64,000 nucleotides of DNA from Kordia sp039026955. GTDB lineage: Bacteria; Bacteroidota; Bacteroidia; Flavobacteriales; Flavobacteriaceae. The notes under the pieces are model-generated. The model was not told the origin of the DNA. It searched no databases and worked only from the letters and a program-made list of their open reading frames with translations. The stretch lies in assembly GCA_039026955.1 (NCBI GenBank), contig JBCCLH010000011.1, forward strand, positions 62,001 through 126,000. The letters are read 5' to 3'. The translations under genes and the position numbers were made by a program. Shown in pieces: positions 25,982 through 34,332 of this stretch; the stretch's first letter is position 1; every line of letters starts with the position of its first letter.

Positions 25982-26413
25982 TTACTGATTGTCTTTAATC
26001 CATTTAAGTTGTTTATTAGCTTTTTTTAGAATACATTCGATTTCTGATATTTCATTAGGATAAAGGTGTATATGGTTTTTTATCTCAATAATATCATTTT
26101 CTGTTGCTGATGTGGCTATAATAAAAATTACAGTAGGTAAAATAGTAGACCATTCTCTAATATATTTTGATTTTTCTACGACTATTTTAAAATGATCCAT
26201 GATTACACCTTCAACATCTTTTATGGAATGGATTTTTTCCCATATATCGAAAACAGTTTCTAGTTCAGTAGGAATTTCTTTATTAGGGAAATAATTTTCT
26301 AAATATTCAGGATATGTTGGAATATAGAACATAAACCAATCATTTGGTATTTCCTCTGATAAGCGGAATATAAGTCTGTGCGGACGATTGTACGCCTGTA
26401 TAGTTATTTGCAT
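25982..26413 (-). CDS. Unknown protein behind a long inverted repeat
   Basis: 143 residues, not recognised. Mixed alpha/beta with WFMFYIPTYPEYLENYF near the start, a hydrophobic stretch STILPTVIFIIATSATEN in the middle that may be a buried strand and helix, and a lysine-rich end. No signal peptide. Its start codon lies 10 bases after a perfect 17-bp inverted repeat (26424-26480), which probably controls it. Confidence 0.5.
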   Translation of the reverse strand: MQITIQAYNRPHRLIFRLSEEIPNDWFMFYIPTYPEYLENYFPNKEIPTELETVFDIWEKIHSIKDVEGVIMDHFKIVVEKSKYIREWSTILPTVIFIIATSATENDIIEIKNHIHLYPNEISEIECILKKANKQLKWIKDNQ

Positions 26414-26423
26414 TGTTAAGTAA

Positions 26424-26480
26424 GTTTAATGGTTATCCAAAAAAAGAACTTATTAACCCTTACTTGGATAACCATTAAAC
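26424..26480 (-). promoter_or_regulatory. Perfect 17-bp inverted repeat in the 5' leader
   Basis: GTTTAATGGTTATCCAA (26424-26440) and its exact reverse complement (26464-26480) enclose 23 bases. It ends 10 bases before the start codon of the 143-residue protein. It is either an operator or an RNA hairpin that hides the start region. Confidence 0.6.
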
Positions 26481-26546
26481 ATTTAAATACCATCATACAA
26501 ATTTAATTGGTTTTGTCAACCTTTTAAATACTAATAAAAATAAATA

Positions 26547-26573
26547 AAAGACCATTTTAAATAAATGATCTTT
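26547..26573 (-). terminator. Terminator after the RuvC-like gene
   Basis: Minus strand AAAGATCATTT and AAATGGTCTTT pair over 11 bp with one G-T pair and are followed by TATTT; it starts 5 bases after the stop codon. Confidence 0.7.
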
Positions 26574-26577
26574 TTAT

Positions 26578-27066
26578 CTATTCCAAGTAATAATAGGTTA
26601 AAGCCAAACTTACTGCATCAAACACGCCTGTATTATGATTTTCACTCATCCATTCTTTTCGTTTAGGATATCGATACGATGATAATTGTGGAAACCATTC
26701 AATTATTTTCTCTGAGATTTGATGTTTAGTTTTAGCTTTGAATTGTATAAATACGTTCTTAATTTGTGTACGAGTAAGACTGTGAATATCTAAGTTTTGT
26801 GTGCGTGCTTCTTTGCAAATTAGATTGATAAGTTTTTCATTACGCTTACTTGTTTTTGAATTCTTCTCAGTGCCTCTAATAAGGATAATATCAGGTTTGT
26901 AATATGCAATATATTCTTGAACTCGCTTTAATGCTTTACCATTAATTGCTGGACGAATGTAACCAATACCGTATTCAACAAGATTATTAGGAGAATCAAA
27001 TATAGCATATCCAATACCGTAGCGATTAGGATACAATGCTAACACCGTTTGATTTTTCTCAGACAT
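26578..27066 (-). CDS. RuvC-like RNase H-fold protein
   Basis: About 162 residues from MSEKNQ (27066); an ATG 12 bases upstream is possible. The pattern follows RuvC-type resolvases: strand 1 ALYPNRYGIGYAIFD with an Asn where the first catalytic Asp is normal, strand 4 DIILIRG with Arg/Gly in place of the usual Glu, a basic helix region, and the final FDAVSLALTYYY where the Asp is kept. The missing acidic residues make catalytic activity doubtful. It overlaps the XRE gene by 8 bases. Confidence 0.55.
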   Translation of the reverse strand: MSEKNQTVLALYPNRYGIGYAIFDSPNNLVEYGIGYIRPAINGKALKRVQEYIAYYKPDIILIRGTEKNSKTSKRNEKLINLICKEARTQNLDIHSLTRTQIKNVFIQFKAKTKHQISEKIIEWFPQLSSYRYPKRKEWMSENHNTGVFDAVSLALTYYYLE

Positions 27067-27409
27067 ACTTCTCTTCAAATTTCATAAGTCGAGTAGTAAT
27101 GGCATGTAATCCTTCTAGGCGTAATGCATTTCTATTTGTTTTTGGTGCTGATGATAACTTCTCTGAAAGAATGAAACAACGATCATATAATTCTTTAAAT
27201 CCTCCTTTAAAGACTTGCCTAATTGAATTTTCTATTGATAAATTAAGTAAAATATGATACCCTATTAAAGCTTTGAGGTTGGATATTTTACCAGACTCAA
27301 AGCGGGATAAATTACTTTGATTGATACCTAATACATACGCAAGATCATTAATTTTCAGATGGTGCATTTTACGTATAGCTGATAGATATTTATTTTGTTT
27401 TTTATTCAT
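27059..27409 (-). CDS. XRE-family helix-turn-helix regulator
   Basis: 116 residues. Residues about 8-60 form the helix-turn-helix: SAIRKMHHLKINDLAYVLGI-then-NQSNLSRFESGKISNL. The C-terminal half (FKGGFKELYDRCFILSEKL) is unknown. It precedes the RuvC-like gene and has an inverted repeat 9 bases ahead of its start codon, as expected of a self-regulated repressor of a mobile element. Confidence 0.8.
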   Translation of the reverse strand: MNKKQNKYLSAIRKMHHLKINDLAYVLGINQSNLSRFESGKISNLKALIGYHILLNLSIENSIRQVFKGGFKELYDRCFILSEKLSSAPKTNRNALRLEGLHAITTRLMKFEEKYV

Positions 27410-27418
27410 AATGTGTTT

Positions 27419-27443
27419 AAGGCAATGTGATTAGCATTGCCTT
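27419..27443 (-). promoter_or_regulatory. Inverted repeat ahead of the XRE gene, likely operator
   Basis: AAGGCAATG and CATTGCCTT form a perfect 9-bp inverted repeat with 7 bases between, ending 9 bases from the XRE start codon. The place suits an autoregulatory operator. Confidence 0.5.
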
Positions 27444-27574
27444 TTCACATACTACTGTATATCCAAAGTACAAGGGAGTGTGACAAAACAGGGTGACAAA
27501 TAGGTACTATATGCATATTTTTTTCGCGGTAGCTTGTATATTTTGTGGAAAGTCTGTGTATAGCAGTAACTTTA

Positions 27575-28093
27575 TTATTGTTTAGAAGTGTAGGTATTAT
27601 GAAGTTGTTGGTATCGTTCAATGTCAGATAGTTTCTTGATACCTTGTGACCTATTGTAACAAGATTTAGTTTTATTATTTAGTTTAATAGTGTGACCTTT
27701 TGTAACTAGATTAGTTCCTGCTTGTTTAGAGGTTGTATTCGTGTTTGTTTCAAGCTGTAAACAGCTTGAATAATAGAGTTTTGAAGTTCCTCTTCGTTGT
27801 TGTTTAGTTTTCAGTTCCCTTCCCTTTCTATCTGTTACTCGTAACAGTTTTTTTATTACTAAAGAGTCGATTGCTCCTGAAACAGCTCGTCCAGATAAAT
27901 TACAACAAATCATAAATAGCTTTTGTGAGATCCATGCTCTCTTAATTCGCTTTGTATTGTCATACGGATGTACGTGACCTATTGTTTTTCTAATTACAGT
28001 TAAGAGAACTCGAAGTTCACTATCCTTTAAAATTTTAAGTAAGTTATCGAAAAGGGTATTGGGTGTTTGTGTTGTATTGATGTAGTATGTCAT
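27575..28093 (-). CDS. Winged-helix protein like phage replication protein O N-terminus
   Basis: 172 residues. The N-terminal 100 residues read like a winged helix of replication initiators: LLKILKDSELRVLLTVIRKT, then RIKRAWISQKLFM-then-CNLSGRAVSGAIDSLVIKK and a basic wing with GRELKTKQQRRG. The C-terminus is low in structure. A role in replication or copy control of the excised element is inference. Confidence 0.5.
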   Translation of the reverse strand: MTYYINTTQTPNTLFDNLLKILKDSELRVLLTVIRKTIGHVHPYDNTKRIKRAWISQKLFMICCNLSGRAVSGAIDSLVIKKLLRVTDRKGRELKTKQQRRGTSKLYYSSCLQLETNTNTTSKQAGTNLVTKGHTIKLNNKTKSCYNRSQGIKKLSDIERYQQLHNTYTSKQ

Positions 28094-28128
28094 ATATTTA
28101 TTGATGAAATAGGTTGGAAATTGGCATA

Positions 28129-28153
28129 ATAAAAGCCAAAAATATTATTGGCT
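28129..28153 (-). terminator. Terminator of the serine-recombinase operon
   Basis: Minus strand AGCCAATAATATTTTTGGCT (6-bp stem) followed by TTTATT, overlapping the recombinase stop region. Confidence 0.65.
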
Positions 28154-29782
28154 CTGATCATGTAACATTTGTTCTATGTACGTGTTCCACAGTTGAGTGT
28201 TGATTTTTGATAATAATTTGGAGTCTTTGGGGTTCGAAGTTTTTGGTGGGAGGTTCACATCTCGCATATTTAGAGTAGAAAACTGCTCAAATAGCCTTAT
28301 TAATATAGTCTTTTTTGGGGTTCGAAAGCCCTCATTTGGCTTGTATTCTAAATTTGATTCAAACAGCAAATTGAAGAGTGTCATTTTTTTACTTGGATCG
28401 TAAGATTTCCATATTTTATAAGGGTTTTTGAGGATTTCGCACATTTTATTAATAGGGGTTCGAAGTAAATCTGCATAATTTTTGGTTGAACTCATAAAGG
28501 CATTAATTCCTTCAATTTCTTTACTCATTGATTCAATTTTTTTCTCATATTGTTCTCGTAATATGTCTGATGTGGTTGGATTAGATACCAAAGAAATTAA
28601 ATGATCAATTTTTGATTCTAAGACCTCTTTGCGTTTTGTACTTTCTTCAAGATTAGTACTTCTTTCGTTATAACTAGTCTTTGCTAGTGAACTCAGGACT
28701 ACTTTTGCCAGTGATAAATGTTTTTCATTAGCTTTGAAGCTATCAATTAGTTCTTTAAATTCTTCATGAAGCGCATTTGAAGAAACTGATTTAATAGTTT
28801 TTGCAGTCCTTAAATAACAATGTTTATTACGACAGTAGTATTTATAATATAAGCCGCCCCACCTCCCTTTTGATTTGCATGCAGTTAACTTCATCTTACA
28901 ATAATAACAATTGATAAGACCACGTAAGGGGAAATCAGGATTTACGTCTTTTCGAATAGGCTTGTAATGATCCGTTTTCATAAGTCTAGCTTGAATGCGA
29001 TTATACTCATTAAGTGTAATAAGTGGTTCATGATGTCCCTTACGTCTAGTTACATTCCAAGGTAAGTATTCTATATATCCTGCATAGAAATGGTTAGTGA
29101 GTATATTTTTGACTTTATGAGAATATTTCTCAGAAGCTTGCTTACCTAAAACTCCTTTATTTTTAAGAAATTGTGCTACTTCGGTTCTGCTGTCAAATTC
29201 TCCCTTTGCAAACATTTTCAAGGCTTGTTTGATTGCTAGCGCTTGTTCATTGGGTACATCAATAGTCCCATGAATTGGGTCTTTCTTCTTTTTACTATAT
29301 CCTTTTGGTGGTACAAAAGCGTTATATCCTGCGATTAATCTTGCGCGTTGTTTTTGTATAACTTGGCGACGATTTTGATGACGTTCTAATTCATTTTGTG
29401 CAGCAAACATTGTTTCCATAAATCGCCCTTCAGGTGTGTCATCAAAGTTGTAATTTAAACACTCAGGAATTAGACCATTTTTGCTGAATGCAGTTCGTAG
29501 TTCAATATGAAATTTAGTATCACGTGCAAATCGTTTCAAATCATCAAAAACAACTATATATTCTTGATGTGAATGATTTTGAGCATATTTCAGTAATGCT
29601 CGCATGGCTGGTCGCTCCATGAAATTACCTCCACCCGTAAATTTGTCTTCAAAAATTTTCTCAACCGTGTAGCCATTTTGTCTACAATACTCATCACAAC
29701 GAATTAGTTGTGCTTTTGGGTCTTGCTTTTTTGTGGATACACGTGCATAAATCAACGCTACTTTAGGTTCGTTAGATATCAT
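28145..29782 (-). CDS. Large serine recombinase
   Basis: 545 residues. The resolvase domain starts with IYARVSTKKQD, catalytic S16; the DDLKRFARD and NFDDTPEGRFMETMFAAQNE segments follow. Then come a recombinase domain (PPKGYSKKKKD), a zinc ribbon with CYYCKMKL and a second CRNKHC pair, and a coiled-coil tail (LESKIDHLISLVSN). This is the form used for phage and transposon integration. The element already has a tyrosine integrase at its end, so this enzyme may belong to an older or nested unit. It starts 4 bases after the small gene upstream. Confidence 0.9.
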   Translation of the reverse strand: MISNEPKVALIYARVSTKKQDPKAQLIRCDEYCRQNGYTVEKIFEDKFTGGGNFMERPAMRALLKYAQNHSHQEYIVVFDDLKRFARDTKFHIELRTAFSKNGLIPECLNYNFDDTPEGRFMETMFAAQNELERHQNRRQVIQKQRARLIAGYNAFVPPKGYSKKKKDPIHGTIDVPNEQALAIKQALKMFAKGEFDSRTEVAQFLKNKGVLGKQASEKYSHKVKNILTNHFYAGYIEYLPWNVTRRKGHHEPLITLNEYNRIQARLMKTDHYKPIRKDVNPDFPLRGLINCYYCKMKLTACKSKGRWGGLYYKYYCRNKHCYLRTAKTIKSVSSNALHEEFKELIDSFKANEKHLSLAKVVLSSLAKTSYNERSTNLEESTKRKEVLESKIDHLISLVSNPTTSDILREQYEKKIESMSKEIEGINAFMSSTKNYADLLRTPINKMCEILKNPYKIWKSYDPSKKMTLFNLLFESNLEYKPNEGFRTPKKTILIRLFEQFSTLNMRDVNLPPKTSNPKDSKLLSKINTQLWNTYIEQMLHDQSQ

Positions 29783-29786
29783 AAAG

Positions 29787-30083
29787 TTAGTCGTGATTAT
29801 ATAGTGCTAAGGGAAACTCTTCTTCCAAACAACGGCGTGCAATAGCTTTCAGTAAACCAATCAAGTCATTAAAATCTTCTTCAGGCATTCCTGCGTCAAG
29901 TAATTCGTTTCGTATGGTTACAAATGTTTGCGATGCTCGTAGTTCTTCTTCAAAAGAGTTGCAACGTGAAAAATCTTGAGATTCTGATTCTAAAGACTGT
30001 TGCTCTGTTATGTTGTACAAATCTTTCTGTTGCATAAAAAGTATATCACGGGAAATGATATATTCAGTATGTACTAAAAACAT
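29787..30083 (-). CDS. Small acidic protein between recombinase and ATPase
   Basis: Up to 98 residues; ATG 30035 (MQQKDLYNI) would give 82. Acidic, helical: FEEELRASQTFVTIRNELLD and MPEEDFNDLIGLLKAIARRC. Not recognised. Its 4-base spacing to the serine recombinase and 17 bases to the ATPase gene show one transcript. Confidence 0.55.
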   Translation of the reverse strand: MFLVHTEYIISRDILFMQQKDLYNITEQQSLESESQDFSRCNSFEEELRASQTFVTIRNELLDAGMPEEDFNDLIGLLKAIARRCLEEEFPLALYNHD

Positions 30084-30100
30084 TCTGCACAGCAGAGTGA

Positions 30101-31315
30101 TTAATATGTCCTATATACATAATTATTTGTAAGTTCTTCTGGTGTTAAACTTGTTGCAGAAAATGCTTTCGATGGTACACCATGAATCATAAGTTTGAGA
30201 TAGATTTCATAGTTTGCGAGATTTACAAAATCAGCAGTAGTAAAAATAGGAGAAAATTCTTTTTCCATATAGCGTGCATCAGCTTGTGATAAACGAAATG
30301 TGATTATTGACCCGACATTTCCAAGTACGGCATCTCTAACCTTAGTGTCAAGTTGAGAAATATATTGGTGTGCCATAATGAGTCCAATACGGAATTTACG
30401 TAGTTCCGATAGCATATCTATAATTGAAAGCGTTGTGTAATTATGAAATTCATCAAGGTAACAAAAGAATGGAACACGTTTTTCTTCTGCTGTATCAATT
30501 CGTGAGAATGCTGATGATGCAAGTGATGTTAAAAGTAATGATCCAAGAATATATGATGCTTCACTTCCGATACTTCCCTTTGCGAGGTTCACTAACAAAA
30601 TTTTATTGTTATCCATAATGTGACGAAGTGAAAGCTGTTGTTTATTCAATATTAATATTCTTCTGATTGACGGATATGATAACAAACCACCAAGCTTATT
30701 ATAGATGGGGATAAAATCAGTTTTGGCAGAATAACTTTTAAATTCTGTTTTCCAAAATGTATGTACATCAGGATTAACAATATGCAGCATACATTGTTTC
30801 CGATATTCTGCATCATGTAATATTCTTAATATATCTGAAAAATTTGCTTTTTCTTGGTCAAGGAGTGTTAATAGTACATTGCGTAAAATATGAGAAAGCT
30901 TCACTCCCCAACCTTGCTGACCCCATAAATGTTGAAAGATTTCCAAAATGCTTGATGCAATAAGGGGACGTTTTTCATAAGATACTCTGCGTAGTGGATT
31001 ATAACCAAAAATAAGTTGAGGATCAGTAGCATCAAGATAGATAATATCTTTTTTACGATAATTTGGGATATTATTATATATTTTTTGAATTAAATCTCCA
31101 TGTACATCAATGACACAGGTTCCAAAACCCTGTTTGATATCTTGATGGATTTTGGTACGGAGCATAGTTGTCTTTCCTGTTCCTGTACGACCTAAAATAT
31201 AAAAATGATGTAATCGGTCACGTAAAAAAATTCCAAACTCTCGCCGATCATTTCTAAAATTTGTTCGAGCAAAATAGCAAATAGCATTATTTAACATTCT
31301 TATATTTTCCCTCAC
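30101..31315 (-). CDS. TraD/HerA-like DNA-pumping ATPase
   Basis: 404 residues; an ATG at 31297 (MLNNAICYF) is another start. Walker A is LGRTGTGKTT (41-50), followed by CVIDVHGDLI; Walker B is FFCYLDEFHNY (about 285-295), then AHQYISQL as the sensor region. Matches the type IV secretion DNA-binding/AAA-10-like family of coupling ATPases. It is the second such ATPase of the element and is not next to a relaxase. The serine recombinase and this ATPase may be remains of another mobile unit. Confidence 0.8.
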   Translation of the reverse strand: MRENIRMLNNAICYFARTNFRNDRREFGIFLRDRLHHFYILGRTGTGKTTMLRTKIHQDIKQGFGTCVIDVHGDLIQKIYNNIPNYRKKDIIYLDATDPQLIFGYNPLRRVSYEKRPLIASSILEIFQHLWGQQGWGVKLSHILRNVLLTLLDQEKANFSDILRILHDAEYRKQCMLHIVNPDVHTFWKTEFKSYSAKTDFIPIYNKLGGLLSYPSIRRILILNKQQLSLRHIMDNNKILLVNLAKGSIGSEASYILGSLLLTSLASSAFSRIDTAEEKRVPFFCYLDEFHNYTTLSIIDMLSELRKFRIGLIMAHQYISQLDTKVRDAVLGNVGSIITFRLSQADARYMEKEFSPIFTTADFVNLANYEIYLKLMIHGVPSKAFSATSLTPEELTNNYVYRTY

Positions 31316-31430
31316 TCTTCTTTATAACTAAAGGGATGCTGTTTTGTGTCTAAAGCATATTTATCACTCTACCGTTCATGTTAAGACTAACGCATACTCA
31401 TGTCAGAACAAACCTTAAACTTAATACGAC

Positions 31431-31898
31431 ATGAACAAAACATTACCAAGTACATGGCTTAATCAAACCCATGAAATACAACTAACTTACAAACGTCCTC
31501 TTTTTGAAAGTATGGAGCGTATTACAAGTTCAGAAAAAGCATCTAATTTGATTAAACAATATGTTGATCGTGATCAGCTAGATTTACGTGAACGAGCATG
31601 GGTGCTGTATTTAACAAATGCTAATTGTGTTATTGGTATTGCTGAAATTAGCACAGGTGATATAACATCCACTACAATACCTAAACGATACATTTTTCAG
31701 TTAGCACTCATGGTCAATGCTGTAGCATTTATCATTATACACAATCATCCATCAGGAACACTTAAAGTTTCAGCAGCAGATAAAGCCATTACTAAAAAGC
31801 TTTGCTCTGCTGGAGACATCATGGATATCAAAGTCTTAGATCATATCATTATTACCTCTGAAAGCTATGTTTCTCTCGTAGACGAAAACTTGATGTAG
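31431..31898 (+). CDS. RadC-like JAB-domain protein
   Basis: 155 residues. The JAMM motif is IIIHNHPSGTLKVSAADK with H104, H106, S114 and D117, plus E55 in LRERAWVLYL. These short RadC (MPN+) proteins lack the N-terminal helix-hairpin-helix of chromosomal RadC and are common on mobile elements; the biochemical role is not known. It is divergent from the ATPase gene and heads a plus-strand block. Confidence 0.85.
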   Translation: MNKTLPSTWLNQTHEIQLTYKRPLFESMERITSSEKASNLIKQYVDRDQLDLRERAWVLYLTNANCVIGIAEISTGDITSTTIPKRYIFQLALMVNAVAFIIIHNHPSGTLKVSAADKAITKKLCSAGDIMDIKVLDHIIITSESYVSLVDENLM

Positions 31899-31932
31899 TT
31901 CCCTCTTATTCGCCCATTCCTTTATAACCTTT

Positions 31933-32718
31933 ATGAAAACCCCAATATCATATTATGGTGGCAAGATTACCTTGCTTCATAAAATCCTTCCATTAATTCC
32001 AGAACACACTATCTATACTGAAAGTTTCTTCGGTGGTGGAGCTGTCTTTTTTGCGAAAGAGCCTGCTCCATCAGCGATCATTAATGACACCAATAATATG
32101 GTGATTAACTTCTTTGAAATTTGTAGAACTGATTTCAATAATCTCAAAGCAAAAGTTGAAGCTACGCTCTTTTCAAGAGCAACCTATACCGTAGCACATA
32201 CGATATATCGAATGCCACATTTGTTTAACAAACTACAACAAGCATGGGCATTCTATATCGCTACGAATATGGGCTTTGCCTGTAAAATTGGAAGTTGGGG
32301 ATTTGATAAGTATGGGAAGCGGTTAAAAACGGTACGGAATAAGAAACTTCGATTCGATGAATCCATTCCAAAACGCTTAGAAAATACTCAAATTGAAAAC
32401 AACGATGCGTGTAAAGTTATTACAACGTATGATACCGATAATACATTTCATTATATAGACCCACCGTATTACAACGCTGATATGGGACACTATGATAGCT
32501 ACAGTAAAGCTGACTTTATCAAACTTCTTGATACACTTTCAATTATAAAAGGAAAATTTCTATTGAGTTCATATCCTTCTGACATACTTGATGAATATAT
32601 CAAACAGAATGATTGGTACACAAAGAATATAGATAAACCACTGGTAGCTAGTAATGGCGCACATGAAAAGAAGCGAAAACGCAAGATTGAAGTCTTGACG
32701 GCTAATTACCCTCTTTAA
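31933..32718 (+). CDS. DNA adenine methyltransferase (Dam-like, D12 class)
   Basis: 261 residues. N-terminal SYYGGK binds S-adenosylmethionine, motif I is ESFFGGGAVFF (about 31-41), and the catalytic motif IV is YIDPPYYN (about 175-182). Class alpha (D12) N6-adenine methyltransferase. No restriction enzyme lies beside it, so it is an orphan that could guard the element DNA during transfer or set its own regulation. Recognition sequence cannot be predicted by eye. Confidence 0.88.
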   Translation: MKTPISYYGGKITLLHKILPLIPEHTIYTESFFGGGAVFFAKEPAPSAIINDTNNMVINFFEICRTDFNNLKAKVEATLFSRATYTVAHTIYRMPHLFNKLQQAWAFYIATNMGFACKIGSWGFDKYGKRLKTVRNKKLRFDESIPKRLENTQIENNDACKVITTYDTDNTFHYIDPPYYNADMGHYDSYSKADFIKLLDTLSIIKGKFLLSSYPSDILDEYIKQNDWYTKNIDKPLVASNGAHEKKRKRKIEVLTANYPL

Positions 32719-32753
32719 AAAAATAAACACAAACCTTTAAAAATTTAATATCT

Positions 32754-33083
32754 ATGAAACTCATCAACGATGCGTTAAAAAAGCGCTTTAGTGAAGTTGG
32801 TCGTCAATCAGATACCAACAATCCATTAGTTATTGCCAAATTCTTTCATCCTTCATCACCAGCAACGTGGTATGCAACGGAATGTGATCCAGAAACAAAT
32901 ATCTGCTATGGCTATGTCACAGGATTGGCAGAAGATGAATGGGGCAGTTTTTCTATTGATGAAATGGAAGCTTTCAAACAAGAAGTCCTTCTCAATATTG
33001 AAGGTGCTTTGCTGAAAGGAAACGTTCATATCGAACGAGATTTACATTTTAACGAGACTCGATTCAAAGAACTTAATCTGTAA
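32754..33083 (+). CDS. DUF2958-type protein
   Basis: 109 residues. HPSSPATWYATECDPETNIC-then-YGYVTGLAEDEWGSFSIDEM is the hallmark of the DUF2958 family, small proteins of unknown role frequent on plasmids and integrative elements. The leader AAACCTTTAAAAATTTAATA (32731-32750) recurs ahead of the gene at 33313. Confidence 0.75.
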   Translation: MKLINDALKKRFSEVGRQSDTNNPLVIAKFFHPSSPATWYATECDPETNICYGYVTGLAEDEWGSFSIDEMEAFKQEVLLNIEGALLKGNVHIERDLHFNETRFKELNL

Positions 33084-33088
33084 CTACT

Positions 33089-33292
33089 ATGAAACGAATC
33101 GTTAACAAAACAGTCAATCTTGATTGTTCGGAGTATAAAAACTATGAGCTCTTAGGTGCTTTCATTCAGCAAGCACATCGAGAATCATGGAGTGAAGAAG
33201 AAATTGATATGGTTGTAAAAGCAGCCATCGAAGACAAAGGGAATTATTTTACAACTATAATAAGTCTTCATTGTAAACACATAGAATCATAA
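33089..33292 (+). CDS. Small unknown protein
   Basis: 67 residues, with RESWSEEEIDMVVKAAIEDKG, a helix typical of small mobile-element proteins. Follows the DUF2958 gene by 5 bases, so it is co-expressed. Not recognised. Confidence 0.55.
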   Translation: MKRIVNKTVNLDCSEYKNYELLGAFIQQAHRESWSEEEIDMVVKAAIEDKGNYFTTIISLHCKHIES

Positions 33293-33312
33293 ACCTTTAA
33301 AATTTAATAATT

Positions 33313-33822
33313 ATGAGTAATCACAACATTATCGACACGTTAATACAAAACATTAGTGACGATCAACAACTGCTTGAAACAGCAGATGAAAAAATTGAAC
33401 AAGCCAAAGAAGAAAAGCGAACCATTACGAATCGCATTAAAGAGTATCAAAAGGATGCTACGGCTATAATTAAGTATGCAAGCGATGAGCAAATCCAAAA
33501 GCTAGAAGCTTTGAATTTAGATTTATCAGAATCAAAGCAAGGATTGAATTCAGTAGCAACCACAGCTTTTGATATTATGCTTAATAGCAAGAAAAAGAGC
33601 ATGACTAACGAAGAACTTTACAAAGCTTATGTTGACACTTTAGATGATAAAGAGAAAGCAGTCAGCTATACCGCATTCAATATCAAATGTCGTCCGTTAT
33701 TCAATAATCAACGATTGTTGCGTAAAGAAGGAAGTGATCCAAAGTCTTCACGTACCAGTATTATTTCTGTAAATGGGAGTTCTGCATACGTAGTTAAAAA
33801 AGAAACAACCGAAAAGAAGTAA
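33313..33822 (+). CDS. Coiled-coil protein of unknown function
   Basis: 169 residues. Residues 10-60 form a charged coiled coil (DEKIEQAKEEKRTITNRIKE); the second half (KSMTNEELYKAYVDTLDDKE) looks like a small winged-helix region seen also in restriction-system accessory proteins. Its leader repeats the DUF2958 leader. Function unknown. Confidence 0.55.
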   Translation: MSNHNIIDTLIQNISDDQQLLETADEKIEQAKEEKRTITNRIKEYQKDATAIIKYASDEQIQKLEALNLDLSESKQGLNSVATTAFDIMLNSKKKSMTNEELYKAYVDTLDDKEKAVSYTAFNIKCRPLFNNQRLLRKEGSDPKSSRTSIISVNGSSAYVVKKETTEKK

Positions 33823-33825
33823 GCT

Positions 33826-34266
33826 ATGAAACATGATGATTATTTAGAAATTTTTGAAACACAACAAGGTGCGGTTGATCGTGCCATGTGGTTGAATTTC
33901 AAATATCGCTTAACTGATATTCGATTTGGTGTCATTCATGGAAAAGATAATGATTGGGCAACGGTTGAGAAAATAACCGCAGATGAAATGGGAGTTCCTT
34001 TTTTAGATGTGTTGCCAGATGATTATTCTCAAATGACATATTTGCATATTCAAAATGCTAAGTTGGAGCATGATTTACTTCGTCATTTACAAAACATCGT
34101 CAATATATTTTCAAAGATAGATAGTGAATTATTACTCTATGTTATCTACAGTAAAATGCCTCTTGAAAAACTACTCCGCTATGAATTAGCATCCCGAAAA
34201 CGTGATGAAAAGAATCGATGGTGTGGATTTGAAAAAGCTAAAGAGATTTGGTGTGCTGAAAATTGA
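33826..34266 (+). CDS. Unknown protein, last of the plus-strand block
   Basis: 146 residues, no signal, not recognised. Contains QGAVDRAMWLNFKYRLTDIR and a helical LLRHLQNIVNIFSKIDSELL. Three bases after the previous gene and followed by a terminator at 34277-34300. Confidence 0.55.
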   Translation: MKHDDYLEIFETQQGAVDRAMWLNFKYRLTDIRFGVIHGKDNDWATVEKITADEMGVPFLDVLPDDYSQMTYLHIQNAKLEHDLLRHLQNIVNIFSKIDSELLLYVIYSKMPLEKLLRYELASRKRDEKNRWCGFEKAKEIWCAEN

Positions 34267-34276
34267 ATACTAAAAG

Positions 34277-34300
34277 CACTCATGTATGTGGGTGTTTTTT
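34277..34300. terminator. Bidirectional terminator between converging operons
   Basis: CACTCA-TGTATG-TGGGTG (one T-G pair) followed by TTTTTT on the plus strand; on the minus strand the stem is followed by CTTTTAG. It lies between the plus-strand block and the RiPP locus. Confidence 0.75.
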
Positions 34301-34332
34301 CTTTTTATGAGAAGCCAGTAGTAGTATTATGA

